From RXIX01 sp003989075 (GTDB taxonomy: Bacteria; Pseudomonadota; Gammaproteobacteria; Competibacterales; Competibacteraceae), in contig JAKOYN010000167.1 of the NCBI GenBank assembly GCA_029780415.1, forward strand, positions 1-12,428: a DNA stretch of 12,428 nt. The letters run 5' to 3'. This document shows positions 1 to 7,152 of this stretch, piece by piece (the first letter of the stretch is position 1; each line of letters opens with the position of its first letter). The translations under genes and the position numbers were made by a program. A model generated the notes under the pieces. That model was not told the DNA's origin. It saw nothing but the letters and a program-made list of their open reading frames with translations, and made no database searches.

Positions 1-2
1 CC

Positions 3-2483
3 GATGCTCACTGGCCACAGCCGCTGCCGGCTGAGGACGCAGCGGCGCTGCGTGAGCAGTTAATGGATTTCAGGATCCTGATTCCGGCACCCGAAATCGC
101 ATCCCGGCCCCAGCAGGCCCAGCCCGAGGACGTGGCACTGGATGTGCCAACCGATGCGCATCCGGAGTTGCTGGAAGGTCTGCTGCTGGAATTGCCGCAT
201 CAGGCAGCCGATTTTTCCGCGGCCATTCAGCGTTTGTCCACGGGCGTGGGCAGCCTCGACGATCTCAATCTGGCACAGCGGATCGCCCACACGCTCAAGG
301 GTGCGGGCAATACCGTCGGTGTGCGCGGCATCGCCACCCTGACGCATCACCTTGAAGATATCCTGATCACCCTGTCCAGGCACGCGGCCCTGCCCAATCG
401 GGGGCTGGCCAGTACCCTGCTCGAAGCCGCCGATTGTCTGGAGGCCATGAGCGAAGCCCTGCTCGGGCAGAGCGCGCCGCCGGATCGGGCGCTGGCCGTG
501 CTGCAGCAGGTGCTGGATTGGGCCAACCGCATCGACCGCGAGGGTTTGCCTGGCGACGATACCGTGCCACCGCCAATTCCATCACCAGCGGCACCGATGG
601 CAACGGTCGCACCCGCGCCGGTGGCATCAACTACGCCCGCCGCTGTACCGGCGACACCGGAAGCGACATTCCTGCGGGTCTCCACGCATCTGGTCGATGA
701 TCTGCTGCGTCTAGGTGGCGAAAGTGTGATTCTCACCAGCCAGATTCAGGAGCAGTTCCGCAAGACTCTGGCCCAGAATCGCGCCTTGCTCGCCCAGCAA
801 CGCCAGTTGCAGCAGCTGACCGCTGAACTGGAACAACTGGTCGATGTGCGCAATGTCAGTTCGCCGTTGTCGCGGGTGATCGAACGCGGTGATTTCGATC
901 CGCTGGAGCTGGAACAGTACAACGAACTCAACACCGTGACCCATCGTCTGCTGGAAGCTGTGACCGACAACCGCGAACTGGGCCGCAGCCTTCACGAAAA
1001 TCTGACCGCCCTGGATGGGATGCTGTTGTCCCAGCATCGCCTGCAGCGCGATAACCAGGAAGCGGTGCTGCGCACACGCATGGTGCCGGTGCAAACCGTG
1101 GTGCCGCGCCTGCAGCGCAGCGTGCGCCAGACCTGCCGGCTGGTGGACAAGGAGGCGGAACTGGTGGTCAGCGGCGCTGAAACCCTGATCGACAGCACCG
1201 TGCTCAATGACATGGTCGATCCGCTGATGCATATCCTGCGCAACGCCATCGATCACGGTATCGAAACCCCCGAGCAGCGTCTGCGCCTGGGCAAGAACCC
1301 GGTCGGCCGGCTTGAACTGATCATCGCCCGTGAGGGCAACAGCGTGGTGTTGCGCTGCCGCGACGATGGCGCCGGACTCGATCTGGCAGCGGTGCGCCGC
1401 ATCGCCATTGAACGGGGCCTGCTCCAGCCGGATCGGCTGCTGGGCGATGAGGAGCTGGCCCGGCTGATTCTGCTGCCGGGTTTCTCGACCCGCGATGCTA
1501 CCACCCAGACCTCGGGTCGCGGTATCGGTATGGATGTGGTCTACACCCAGGTGCTGGCCCTGAAGGGTGCGCTGCACATCCAGTCGCAGCCCGGGCAGGG
1601 CTGTCTGATGGAGTTGCGTCTGCCGGTGACCCTGATCTCCACCCATGGTCTGCTGGTGCGGATGCGTACCCAGACCGTGGTGATTTCCAGCCATGGCATC
1701 GAGCAGATCGTGTATTCCGGGATTGGTACGCTGCGCGAACTGGGTACTGCGACCACCTTCGGTATCGGCGAGGCCCTGTACGAGCTGAGCCGGCTGGAAG
1801 AACTGCTGGGCATGCCAGCCGATGCCCGCGTGCAGCCCCGCGTTATGCCGCCGGTGCTGCTGGTACGTGAAGAAATCGGTCACCTGCGCGCGGTCATGGT
1901 GGAGGAGGTGCTGGATACCCGCGATCTGGTGGTCAAGAGTCTCGGCCCCTACCTGCCCAGGTTGCGCGGCGTGGTCGGCGCTACGATTCTTGGCGATGGC
2001 AGCGTCGCGCCGGTGCTGGATTTGCCGGAACTGCTGCGCGAGTCGGTCACCACGCCGGTGCACCTGACCGCGAGCCCGGCCAGTCCCCGCAGTCAGGCCG
2101 AGGTGGTCAGGCCCCGCTTCGTGCTGGCGGTTGACGATTCGCTCAGCGCTCGCCGTGCGCTATTGCAACTGGCTCAGGATGCCGGTTTTGAGACGCGCGG
2201 CGCCCGCGATGGCCTGGAGGCGATCGAAATCATCAATGGCCGGCGCCCCGATCTGGTGCTTGCTGACCTGGAGATGCCGCGCATGAATGGTCTGGAGCTG
2301 ACTGCGCACCTGCGCGCTCAGCCGGATACGCATGATCTGCCGGTTATCATGATTACCTCGCGCGCCACTGAGAAGCACCGTCGCGAGGCGGACAAGGTTG
2401 GCGTGAATGCTTATCTGATCAAGCCCTTCATGGAAGATGAGTTGCTCGGCTGCATGCACCAGTTATTGCGGAAGACGCCATGA
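3..2483 (+). CDS. chpA: ChpA/PilL-like hybrid chemosensory histidine kinase (5' partial)
   Basis: CheA-type kinase of a probable type IV pilus (Pil-Chp) chemosensory system: autophosphorylates an HPt histidine and passes phosphate to receivers. Numbering is from the Met at 63. An HPt domain (about 30-155) has the motif AHTLKG with phospho-His H76. A Pro/Ala-rich linker spans about 165-200, then a dimerisation/coiled-coil region (205-345). The HATPase has an N-box HILRNAIDHG (390-399), DDGAGLD (434-440), GFSTRD (473-478) and GRGIGMD (485-491). A CheW-like domain covers about 520-660. A C-terminal receiver (686-803) has acidic D691/D692, phospho-acceptor D735 (LADLEMP), T765 and K787. The same frame is open back to base 3 with no stop, and no good RBS precedes ATG 63, so the true start and probably further HPt domains lie outside the window. 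A receiver fused to CheA plus following CheW genes favours ChpA/PilL over flagellar CheA; FrzE-like is the alternative. Confidence 0.9.
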   Translation, partial: DAHWPQPLPAEDAAALREQLMDFRILIPAPEIASRPQQAQPEDVALDVPTDAHPELLEGLLLELPHQAADFSAAIQRLSTGVGSLDDLNLAQRIAHTLKGAGNTVGVRGIATLTHHLEDILITLSRHAALPNRGLASTLLEAADCLEAMSEALLGQSAPPDRALAVLQQVLDWANRIDREGLPGDDTVPPPIPSPAAPMATVAPAPVASTTPAAVPATPEATFLRVSTHLVDDLLRLGGESVILTSQIQEQFRKTLAQNRALLAQQRQLQQLTAELEQLVDVRNVSSPLSRVIERGDFDPLELEQYNELNTVTHRLLEAVTDNRELGRSLHENLTALDGMLLSQHRLQRDNQEAVLRTRMVPVQTVVPRLQRSVRQTCRLVDKEAELVVSGAETLIDSTVLNDMVDPLMHILRNAIDHGIETPEQRLRLGKNPVGRLELIIAREGNSVVLRCRDDGAGLDLAAVRRIAIERGLLQPDRLLGDEELARLILLPGFSTRDATTQTSGRGIGMDVVYTQVLALKGALHIQSQPGQGCLMELRLPVTLISTHGLLVRMRTQTVVISSHGIEQIVYSGIGTLRELGTATTFGIGEALYELSRLEELLGMPADARVQPRVMPPVLLVREEIGHLRAVMVEEVLDTRDLVVKSLGPYLPRLRGVVGATILGDGSVAPVLDLPELLRESVTTPVHLTASPASPRSQAEVVRPRFVLAVDDSLSARRALLQLAQDAGFETRGARDGLEAIEIINGRRPDLVLADLEMPRMNGLELTAHLRAQPDTHDLPVIMITSRATEKHRREADKVGVNAYLIKPFMEDELLGCMHQLLRKTP

Positions 2484-2959
2484 GTGCGCCTGGTTGGGTA
2501 TCTCTGGATGAACTGCGTCGCCAGCCGGCGCTGGGTCTGTTGGCGCTGGATGGTCAGCACTGGCTGCTGCCGCAGGCAGACATTCGTTCGTTGGAACCGC
2601 TGCTGGATATCGACCCGACGCGGCGGGCGCCGGGCAGTATCGGTGCCTTGGCTTTCGCTGGCGCGTGGTGGCCGGTGTATGGGCTGTCTGGTGAACTGGA
2701 GTTGTTGCAGGAGCTGCCCGGAACGCGCCGGGTCTGCCTGCTGCTGGATAACGGCGCCGATCGTTTCGGGCTGGTCTGCGATCGGGTCGAAACCCTGGCG
2801 CCGCCGCCGCGCCTGTTTCCAGTGCCGCCTTGCATGGCGGATGCCGCATCGCCGCTGCGCGCCCTAGCCCTGCTGGCTGCCGGTGTGGGGGCTGTGACCG
2901 ATACCGAGTGTCTGGCGGCGCGACTGGCGGCGCTGGTGGAGCACGCCGATGACGACTGA
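2480..2959 (+). CDS. CheW-like chemotaxis coupling protein
   Basis: Small cytoplasmic CheW-like protein (159 aa), expected to link a chemoreceptor to the kinase encoded just upstream. The start ATG overlaps the kinase stop (ATGA, 4 nt) and has GGAAG at 2470-2474, which supports translational coupling. CheW-like features are the opening beta segment GLLALDGQHWLLPQADI (about 19-35), a G-A-L-A-F-A-G...WWPVYGL stretch (about 54-70) matching the usual 'G.....RG..PV.DL' segment, and CLLLDNGADRFGLVCDRV (about 86-103) matching the conserved 'GL.VD.V' strand. It is divergent: the Asp of 'PVVDL' is replaced (PVYGL). No other domain is visible. In Pseudomonas the region after chpA carries chpB and chpC; no methylesterase (chpB) is present here. 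I cannot say whether this corresponds to PilI or ChpC. Confidence 0.78.
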   Translation: MSAPGWVSLDELRRQPALGLLALDGQHWLLPQADIRSLEPLLDIDPTRRAPGSIGALAFAGAWWPVYGLSGELELLQELPGTRRVCLLLDNGADRFGLVCDRVETLAPPPRLFPVPPCMADAASPLRALALLAAGVGAVTDTECLAARLAALVEHADDD

Positions 2960-3437
2960 GCAGACCGGGCAGACGAAGGCGCGCGACAGCGTGGCCTGGC
3001 TGCTGACTCTGGGTGGCGACATGCAGGCAGCGGTGGGCGAGCGCGAGCTGCTGCAATTGGTCGAGGCGCCCACATTGCTGGCGGTACCGGCGTGTCCGGC
3101 CTATTGTCGGCAGGTGCTGTACTGGAATGACCGGTTATTGCCAGCGCTGGATCTGGCAGCCTGGCTGCGTGCGGATGTCGATACCAGTCCATGGCATCTG
3201 GCCGGCATCGTGGCCTGCCAGACCGAGCCAGGGGCCGCGCCACTGTTGGCCGCGCTGCGTCTGGCAGCCATTCCAGGCCGGCTGCGCGTCAGCGATACGC
3301 AGGCCTGCGCGCTGCCCGCAACACCAGCGGGCTGGAGCGAACTGGCCGTGGCCTGTTTCCGGCATGCTGGGCGGGCGATGCCGGTACTGGATCTGCCCTG
3401 CCTGCTTGCTGGCAGCCTGCTGCGGGTCGTGCGCTGA
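2949..3437 (+). CDS. Second CheW-like protein (possible ChpC counterpart)
   Basis: Second CheW-like coupling protein (162 aa) of the same operon. Its ATG overlaps the previous gene by 11 nt and is preceded by GGAG at 2938-2941 with a 7-base spacer, so the start is well supported. The fold is suggested by AWLLTLGGDMQAAVGERELLQLVEAP-type N-terminal strands (about 16-42) and by WNDRLLPALDLAAWL (about 54-68), which matches the CheW 'GRVLPVVDLR..L' segment. A final MPVLDLPCLL (about 144-153) resembles the domain end. It shares little visible identity with the preceding CheW-like protein, so the pair is not a recent duplication. Two different adaptors next to one kinase suggests separate receptor coupling or array-building roles; this is inferred. 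The gene ends 18 bases from the convergent PilZ gene. Confidence 0.72.
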   Translation: MTTEQTGQTKARDSVAWLLTLGGDMQAAVGERELLQLVEAPTLLAVPACPAYCRQVLYWNDRLLPALDLAAWLRADVDTSPWHLAGIVACQTEPGAAPLLAALRLAAIPGRLRVSDTQACALPATPAGWSELAVACFRHAGRAMPVLDLPCLLAGSLLRVVR

Positions 3438-3455
3438 GCCGTGGTCATTCCGGGT

Positions 3456-3839
3456 TCAGCCACCCAGTTCCTCGATGATCATCTGTAGCGCCTGCTGGGC
3501 TTGCGATGTCAATTCCGTGAACTGAACGCCGGTGTTGTAGTCAACGCCGTTGTCATCCATGCCGGACCAGACTACGCGCACCGTTAGATCGATGTTCGTG
3601 TGCAGGCCATTTTCCAGGGCTGCTGCCAGCCGTACGCGCAGCGGCTGGTCGATATCGGTGGCGAGCGGTTCCTGGTGGAGCAACTTGAGCCCGCCAAGGC
3701 TGATGTCGATGATGTGGCCGAGCAGTTCGCCGCTCTGCTGCTCATGGATGCACAAGTAGAAATTAGCGCTGTAACGCTCGTAGGCGCGGCGCTCCTCATC
3801 GCTTAACGAGTTGTCGATGATCCAACCCTCTTCTTCCAT
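3456..3839 (-). CDS. PilZ domain c-di-GMP-binding protein
   Basis: Single-domain PilZ protein (127 aa), a predicted c-di-GMP receptor. The binding signature is complete: RRAYER at 17-22 gives the RxxxR motif (R18, R22), and DISLGG at 45-50 gives the D/NxSxxG motif (D45, S47, G50). The later strand GVDYNTGVQFTEL (98-110) matches the usual PilZ C-terminal 'GV.F' strand. No signal peptide or membrane segment is visible, so it should be cytoplasmic. The start ATG (3837-3839) is supported by GAGGG with a 6-base spacer. The gene converges on the CheW-like genes with an 18-base gap. Its position beside a pilus chemosensory cluster suggests that it couples c-di-GMP to surface motility. Because it retains the binding residues, it differs from Pseudomonas PilZ itself, which has lost them; that comparison is from family knowledge. 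Confidence 0.9.
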   Translation of the reverse strand: MEEEGWIIDNSLSDEERRAYERYSANFYLCIHEQQSGELLGHIIDISLGGLKLLHQEPLATDIDQPLRVRLAAALENGLHTNIDLTVRVVWSGMDDNGVDYNTGVQFTELTSQAQQALQMIIEELGG

Positions 3840-3870
3840 AACCGACCCTCTCGGTTGCGGTAAAATGATC

Positions 3871-3876
3871 AGTATA
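3871..3876 (-). promoter_or_regulatory. Possible -10 element of the PilZ gene
   Basis: Read on the minus strand this is TATACT, a near-consensus sigma-70 -10 box 31 bases upstream of the PilZ start, in an AT-rich patch (3861-3900) unlike the GC-rich surroundings. No convincing -35 lies at 16-18 bases; TTGGAA is 21 bases away. A real promoter is likely somewhere in this patch, but the exact element is uncertain. Confidence 0.35.
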
Positions 3877-3952
3877 ACACTTTAAAAGTATAGGTTTTTC
3901 CAAGGCAATCATCTATGCGCGGCCAACGTTGACTGCTGGATGGCCGCCCAGA

Positions 3953-6094
3953 TCAGCCGCGTCGCCAGGCATGGAAGCGTTCGACCCAGGCCAAGAGTCG
4001 TTGCGGCGCGTGAGCCTTTTTCCAGACACCCGCGGCGTATTTATTGGCCTCGGCGAAGGTCGGATAGCTGTGAATCGTGCCCAGAATCCGGTTCAGGCCG
4101 ATGCCGTGGCGCATCGCCAGCACGAACTCGGCAAGGAGTTCACTGGCGTGGCTACCGACCAGGGTGACGCCGAGAATCCGGTCTTTGCCCGGCACGGTCA
4201 GGACCTTGACGAAACCGTGGGTTTCCCCATCGGCAATGGCGCGGTCCAGGTCATCCAGCGGATAGACCGTGATCTCGCAGGCGATACCCTGTTCGCGCGC
4301 GTCCTGCTCGTTCAGCCCCACTCGTGCCACTTCCGGATCAACAAAGGTCGCCCAGGGCAGCACGGTGTAATCAACCTTGAAGCGCCGCAGCGGCGCGAAC
4401 AGGGCATTGACGCTGGCGTACCAGGCCTGATGGGCCGCAGCGTGGGTGAACTGATAGGGGCCGGCCACATCGCCCGCAGCGTAAATATTCGGATAGAGGG
4501 TTTGCAGGTAGGCGTTGGTTTCGATCACGCGCCCAGCCGGAATGCCCAGTTCCTCCAGCCCATAGCCCTGAGTATTCGCCACTCGACCTACCGCGACCAG
4601 CACCGCGTCAAAGGGAATGCGCAGCGTTTGTTCGCCATGACGGGCAAGCAGCACTTTTTCACCCGCCTCGATGAGAAAATGCTCGGCGCGGTGATCAACC
4701 AGCACCGTGATGCCTTCGCTGCGCAAGCGCTGCATGATCAGATCAGACACCTCGCTATCCTCGCGCAGCAGCAGGCGTGGCGCCATGTCCATCAGGGTGA
4801 CCTGCGCCCCAAAGCGGGCAAAGGTCTGGGCCAGTTCGCAACCGATCGGCCCACCACCCAGAACCAGCAGTCGCTGCGGCAGTGTGTGCAGATGCCACAC
4901 CGTCTCCGAAGTCAGATAGCCGACATCGTCCAGACCGGGAATCGCTGGCACGAAAGGCCGCGCGCCAGTGGCGATGATGATGGCGCGGCTGCTCAGGGTG
5001 CGCGTGCCGCTGGCAGCGCTGATCTCCACTGTCCACGGTGAAGTGATGCGGGCGCGCCCCTGCAGCACCTCGACGCCGAGCCCGGTATAGCGCGATACCG
5101 AGTCATGCGGCGCGACTGCGCGGATCACGCCTTGCACCCGCGCCATCACATCGGCAAAGTCGAAATCGGCATCAGCTCTGCGAATGCCGAATTCCGGGGC
5201 GCGCCGGATATCGGCCAGTAGGCGCGCCGAGCGGATCAGAGCCTTGGACGGTATGCAGCCGGTGTTGAGGCAATCGCCGCCCATATGGGCCTGCTCGATC
5301 AGCGTGACCTTGGCCTTGACCGCCGCAGCGATATAGGCACTCACCAGCCCGGCGGAGCCACCGCCGATCACGATCAGGTTGCGATCAAAGTGGCGTGGCC
5401 TGGGCCAGCGGGCATGGATGCGCCGGATCCGGAGCAGGGCAATGATGCTCCGGGCGATCAGCGGAAACACGCCCAGCAGAGCCAGGGAGGCAAGTAAGCC
5501 CGGCGACAGGATACCGCGCAGGGTGTCGAGTTGCGCCAGTTGCCTGCCGGCGTTGACGTAGACCAGAGTCCCGGCCAGCATCCCCAACTGACTGACCCAG
5601 TAAAAGGTCCAGGTGCGAATCGGTGTCAGGCCCATCAGCAGGTTGATGATGAAAAAGGGAAAAACCGGAATCAGCCGCAGGGTGAACAGGTAAAGGCCAC
5701 CCTCGCGGGTCATACCGGCGTTGATCATCCGCAGCTTGTCGCCGAAACGGGTTTGCACCGTGTCGCGCAGCAGGAAGCGCGCGACGAGAAACGCCAGGGT
5801 CGCACCAAGGGTCGAGGCGAAGGAAACAATGACCGTTCCCGCCACCAGGCCAAAGAGCGCTCCAGCCACCAGGGTCATGATCGCCGCGCCGGGCAGGGAC
5901 AGAGCGGTGACCGCGACGTAGAGCAGAAAGAACATTCCAGCGGTCGCAACCGGCTGCGCGGTGCGATAGGCTTCAAGCGCCGCCTGCTGGCTCTTGATAT
6001 AGTCCAGGTCGAAAAAGCGCCCCAGATCGAAGGCGAAGAACGCGCCGATCAGCAGGATCAGCATCATCAGCAGAAGCTGTTTGCGAACATTCAT
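3953..6094 (-). CDS. TVP38/DedA-like membrane domain fused to FAD-dependent disulfide oxidoreductase
   Basis: Two-domain membrane flavoprotein, 713 aa from the ATG at 6092-6094. Residues about 1-230 are a hydrophobic TVP38/TMEM64 (VTT/SNARE-associated) domain with several membrane spans, including the LSLPGAAIMTLVAGALFG and LRLIPVFPFFIINLLMG segments typical of that family. Residues about 235-713 are a pyridine nucleotide-disulfide oxidoreductase: FAD motif IVIGGGSAGL (241-250), redox-active GGDCLNTGCIPSKAL with C275 and C280, NAD(P) motif LGGGPIG (412-418), and second FAD motif YAAGDVAG (538-545). In the C-terminal dimer domain the usual His of the HxHPTxxE motif is Tyr (HSYPTFAE, Y677). It lacks a heavy-metal domain and a C-terminal Cys pair, so it is not a standard MerA. 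The frame extends to a GTG at 6160, but that start has no RBS; ATG 6094 directly precedes the first membrane span and has weak GTGGA. The electron acceptor is unknown. Confidence 0.9.
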   Translation of the reverse strand: MNVRKQLLLMMLILLIGAFFAFDLGRFFDLDYIKSQQAALEAYRTAQPVATAGMFFLLYVAVTALSLPGAAIMTLVAGALFGLVAGTVIVSFASTLGATLAFLVARFLLRDTVQTRFGDKLRMINAGMTREGGLYLFTLRLIPVFPFFIINLLMGLTPIRTWTFYWVSQLGMLAGTLVYVNAGRQLAQLDTLRGILSPGLLASLALLGVFPLIARSIIALLRIRRIHARWPRPRHFDRNLIVIGGGSAGLVSAYIAAAVKAKVTLIEQAHMGGDCLNTGCIPSKALIRSARLLADIRRAPEFGIRRADADFDFADVMARVQGVIRAVAPHDSVSRYTGLGVEVLQGRARITSPWTVEISAASGTRTLSSRAIIIATGARPFVPAIPGLDDVGYLTSETVWHLHTLPQRLLVLGGGPIGCELAQTFARFGAQVTLMDMAPRLLLREDSEVSDLIMQRLRSEGITVLVDHRAEHFLIEAGEKVLLARHGEQTLRIPFDAVLVAVGRVANTQGYGLEELGIPAGRVIETNAYLQTLYPNIYAAGDVAGPYQFTHAAAHQAWYASVNALFAPLRRFKVDYTVLPWATFVDPEVARVGLNEQDAREQGIACEITVYPLDDLDRAIADGETHGFVKVLTVPGKDRILGVTLVGSHASELLAEFVLAMRHGIGLNRILGTIHSYPTFAEANKYAAGVWKKAHAPQRLLAWVERFHAWRRG

Positions 6095-6204
6095 ATGCGG
6101 GTGTCCACGGGTCAGAGTGTGCTTTCGCGGGGGGGCTCGGCCATGCTGTGGGATGAGCACGCGCCGGTGGTATGCGGCTCTGTTTCCATGTGACCGGATA
6201 TTTT

Positions 6205-6211
6205 GCGGAGG
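6205..6211 (+). promoter_or_regulatory. RBS fixing the start of the SleB-like gene
   Basis: GCGGAGG lies 6 bases before ATG 6218. The frame also offers a TTG at 6203, but that codon abuts the Shine-Dalgarno sequence and would put it inside the coding region, so ATG 6218 is the better start. Confidence 0.8.
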
Positions 6212-6217
6212 TTCTCG

Positions 6218-6904
6218 ATGAGCAGGGTGACGCGGTTGCTGATGGCGATGCTGCTGATGGGCCTGATCTCTGGTGCAAGTGCCGACGGCTTGCCAGATTG
6301 CTTGAATCGCAGTGCTGAGGCAACGGTGCGTAGCACGCTGCTCGCTACCCGGCCAGCGGCAGTGGAGGTGCTGGCGCGGCTCGCCTACGCCGAGGGGCTA
6401 TCGACCGGATTTCCCGGTGATGCGGCGGTATACGAGGGCATTGCCTGGGGTGTGATGAACCGGGTACGGCTGGCGGCGGTGTCGCCGAGTCTGCGCAGTC
6501 GCTATGGCAGCGGGGTCGAGGGGGTGGTGTTCCAGCGTGGCCAGTTCAATCCGGCAGTGTCGCCGCGTTCATCCTTCGCCCGTGAGTTCCTGTGTCCACG
6601 GGTCGCGGCGCATTGGCTACTGGCCTTGGCGGCGGCGCAAACCGCGCTGCGCGGCGAGAACAATCCGCTGATCGAGACGCCCTGGGAGCGGGCGCATGGC
6701 CTGTCGCTGGTGGTCAATTTCTACTACCCACGCTCGCCACAGGCCCGAGGGCCGTTGGCGCCCTGGGAATACAGTTCAGCGCTAGCCTTTGTCGGCCCGG
6801 TACGCATCGGTGGCGCGCTGTTGCCGGCCGAGCGGATTCGATTTTACCGGCTAAGACAGTTGCCGCGCGATGTGGCTGCCGCAGCCGCGCCGCAACGTCC
6901 ATGA
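6218..6904 (+). CDS. Exported SleB-like cell wall hydrolase (Hydrolase_2 type)
   Basis: Predicted secreted protein of 228 aa. Residues 1-22 form a signal peptide: basic MSR, hydrophobic LLMAMLLMGLISG core, and a probable cut after ASA at 20-22. The mature part has the SleB/CwlJ (Hydrolase_2) pattern: LARLAYAEGL (52-61) with a candidate catalytic Glu E59, IAWGVMNRV (75-83) matching the conserved 'v..vi.NRv', and GVEGVVFQRGQFNP (99-112) matching 'V..Vv.q..QFs'. In that family the fold cleaves peptidoglycan glycan strands. In non-sporulating Gram-negative bacteria such proteins are thought to remodel the wall, which is inference here. Cys residues at 28 and 126 could form a disulfide after export. 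It is transcribed divergently from the membrane oxidoreductase, with 123 bases between the starts, and no partner gene is adjacent. Confidence 0.72.
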   Translation: MSRVTRLLMAMLLMGLISGASADGLPDCLNRSAEATVRSTLLATRPAAVEVLARLAYAEGLSTGFPGDAAVYEGIAWGVMNRVRLAAVSPSLRSRYGSGVEGVVFQRGQFNPAVSPRSSFAREFLCPRVAAHWLLALAAAQTALRGENNPLIETPWERAHGLSLVVNFYYPRSPQARGPLAPWEYSSALAFVGPVRIGGALLPAERIRFYRLRQLPRDVAAAAAPQRP

Positions 6905-6915
6905 CCGCAGGCCAT

Positions 6916-6942
6916 GGTTATCCACAGATTTTGTGGATAACC
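6916..6942. repeat. Perfect inverted repeat made of two consensus DnaA boxes
   Basis: GGTTATCCACA (6916-6926) is repeated as its exact reverse complement (6932-6942) around a 5-base spacer GATTT. Each arm contains TTATCCACA, the consensus high-affinity DnaA box, at 6918-6926 and inverted at 6932-6940. It sits 12 bases after the stop of the SleB-like gene. No T-run follows, so it is not a typical intrinsic terminator, though the transcript could still form an 11-bp hairpin. Confidence 0.85.
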
Positions 6943-7152
6943 GCGTGGCGTGAGCCTGGAAAGTACCGATAACAGTCTGTTCTGCCTTACAGTGCAGATT
7001 CTGGTCAAATTTTGCCCACCACGCGCGGCTGTGCCAGCGTCGGGATCAGCCTGGTGGACTTGTCGGAACTGCCTTGCATGAAGGGTAGTGGCGCGGATGA
7101 ACGGACTGCGATTCAATGATTGATTAAAAACATGTCCATCATGGAGTAGCGG

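Noticed and set aside
711..2063. Long open frame (450 codons) antisense to the kinase
   Set aside because: The His/Gln-rich translation matches no family that I recognise. The sense frame has clear catalytic motifs throughout, so this is a high-GC shadow.
3929..5041. Open frame antisense to the oxidoreductase
   Set aside because: It covers the conserved flavoprotein region on the opposite strand, has no recognisable motif and has no RBS.
3953..6094. Annotation as mercuric reductase (merA)
   Set aside because: There is no N-terminal heavy-metal domain and no C-terminal vicinal Cys pair, and no mer genes are nearby.
6129..6135. Run of seven G as a phase-variation tract
   Set aside because: It lies outside the chosen coding region and is short; there is no evidence that it alters a start or promoter.
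6095..6160. N-terminal extension of the oxidoreductase to GTG 6160
   Set aside because: The added 22 residues are polar, precede the first membrane span and have no RBS. ATG 6094 also leaves a normal divergent promoter gap.
6916..6942. Reading the DnaA-box palindrome as an ordinary intrinsic terminator
   Set aside because: The stem is strong but no run of T follows on either strand.
6844..7116. Small minus-strand open frame across the 6905-7152 gap
   Set aside because: It has no RBS or recognisable motif and runs through the DnaA-box palindrome and into the SleB-like gene.
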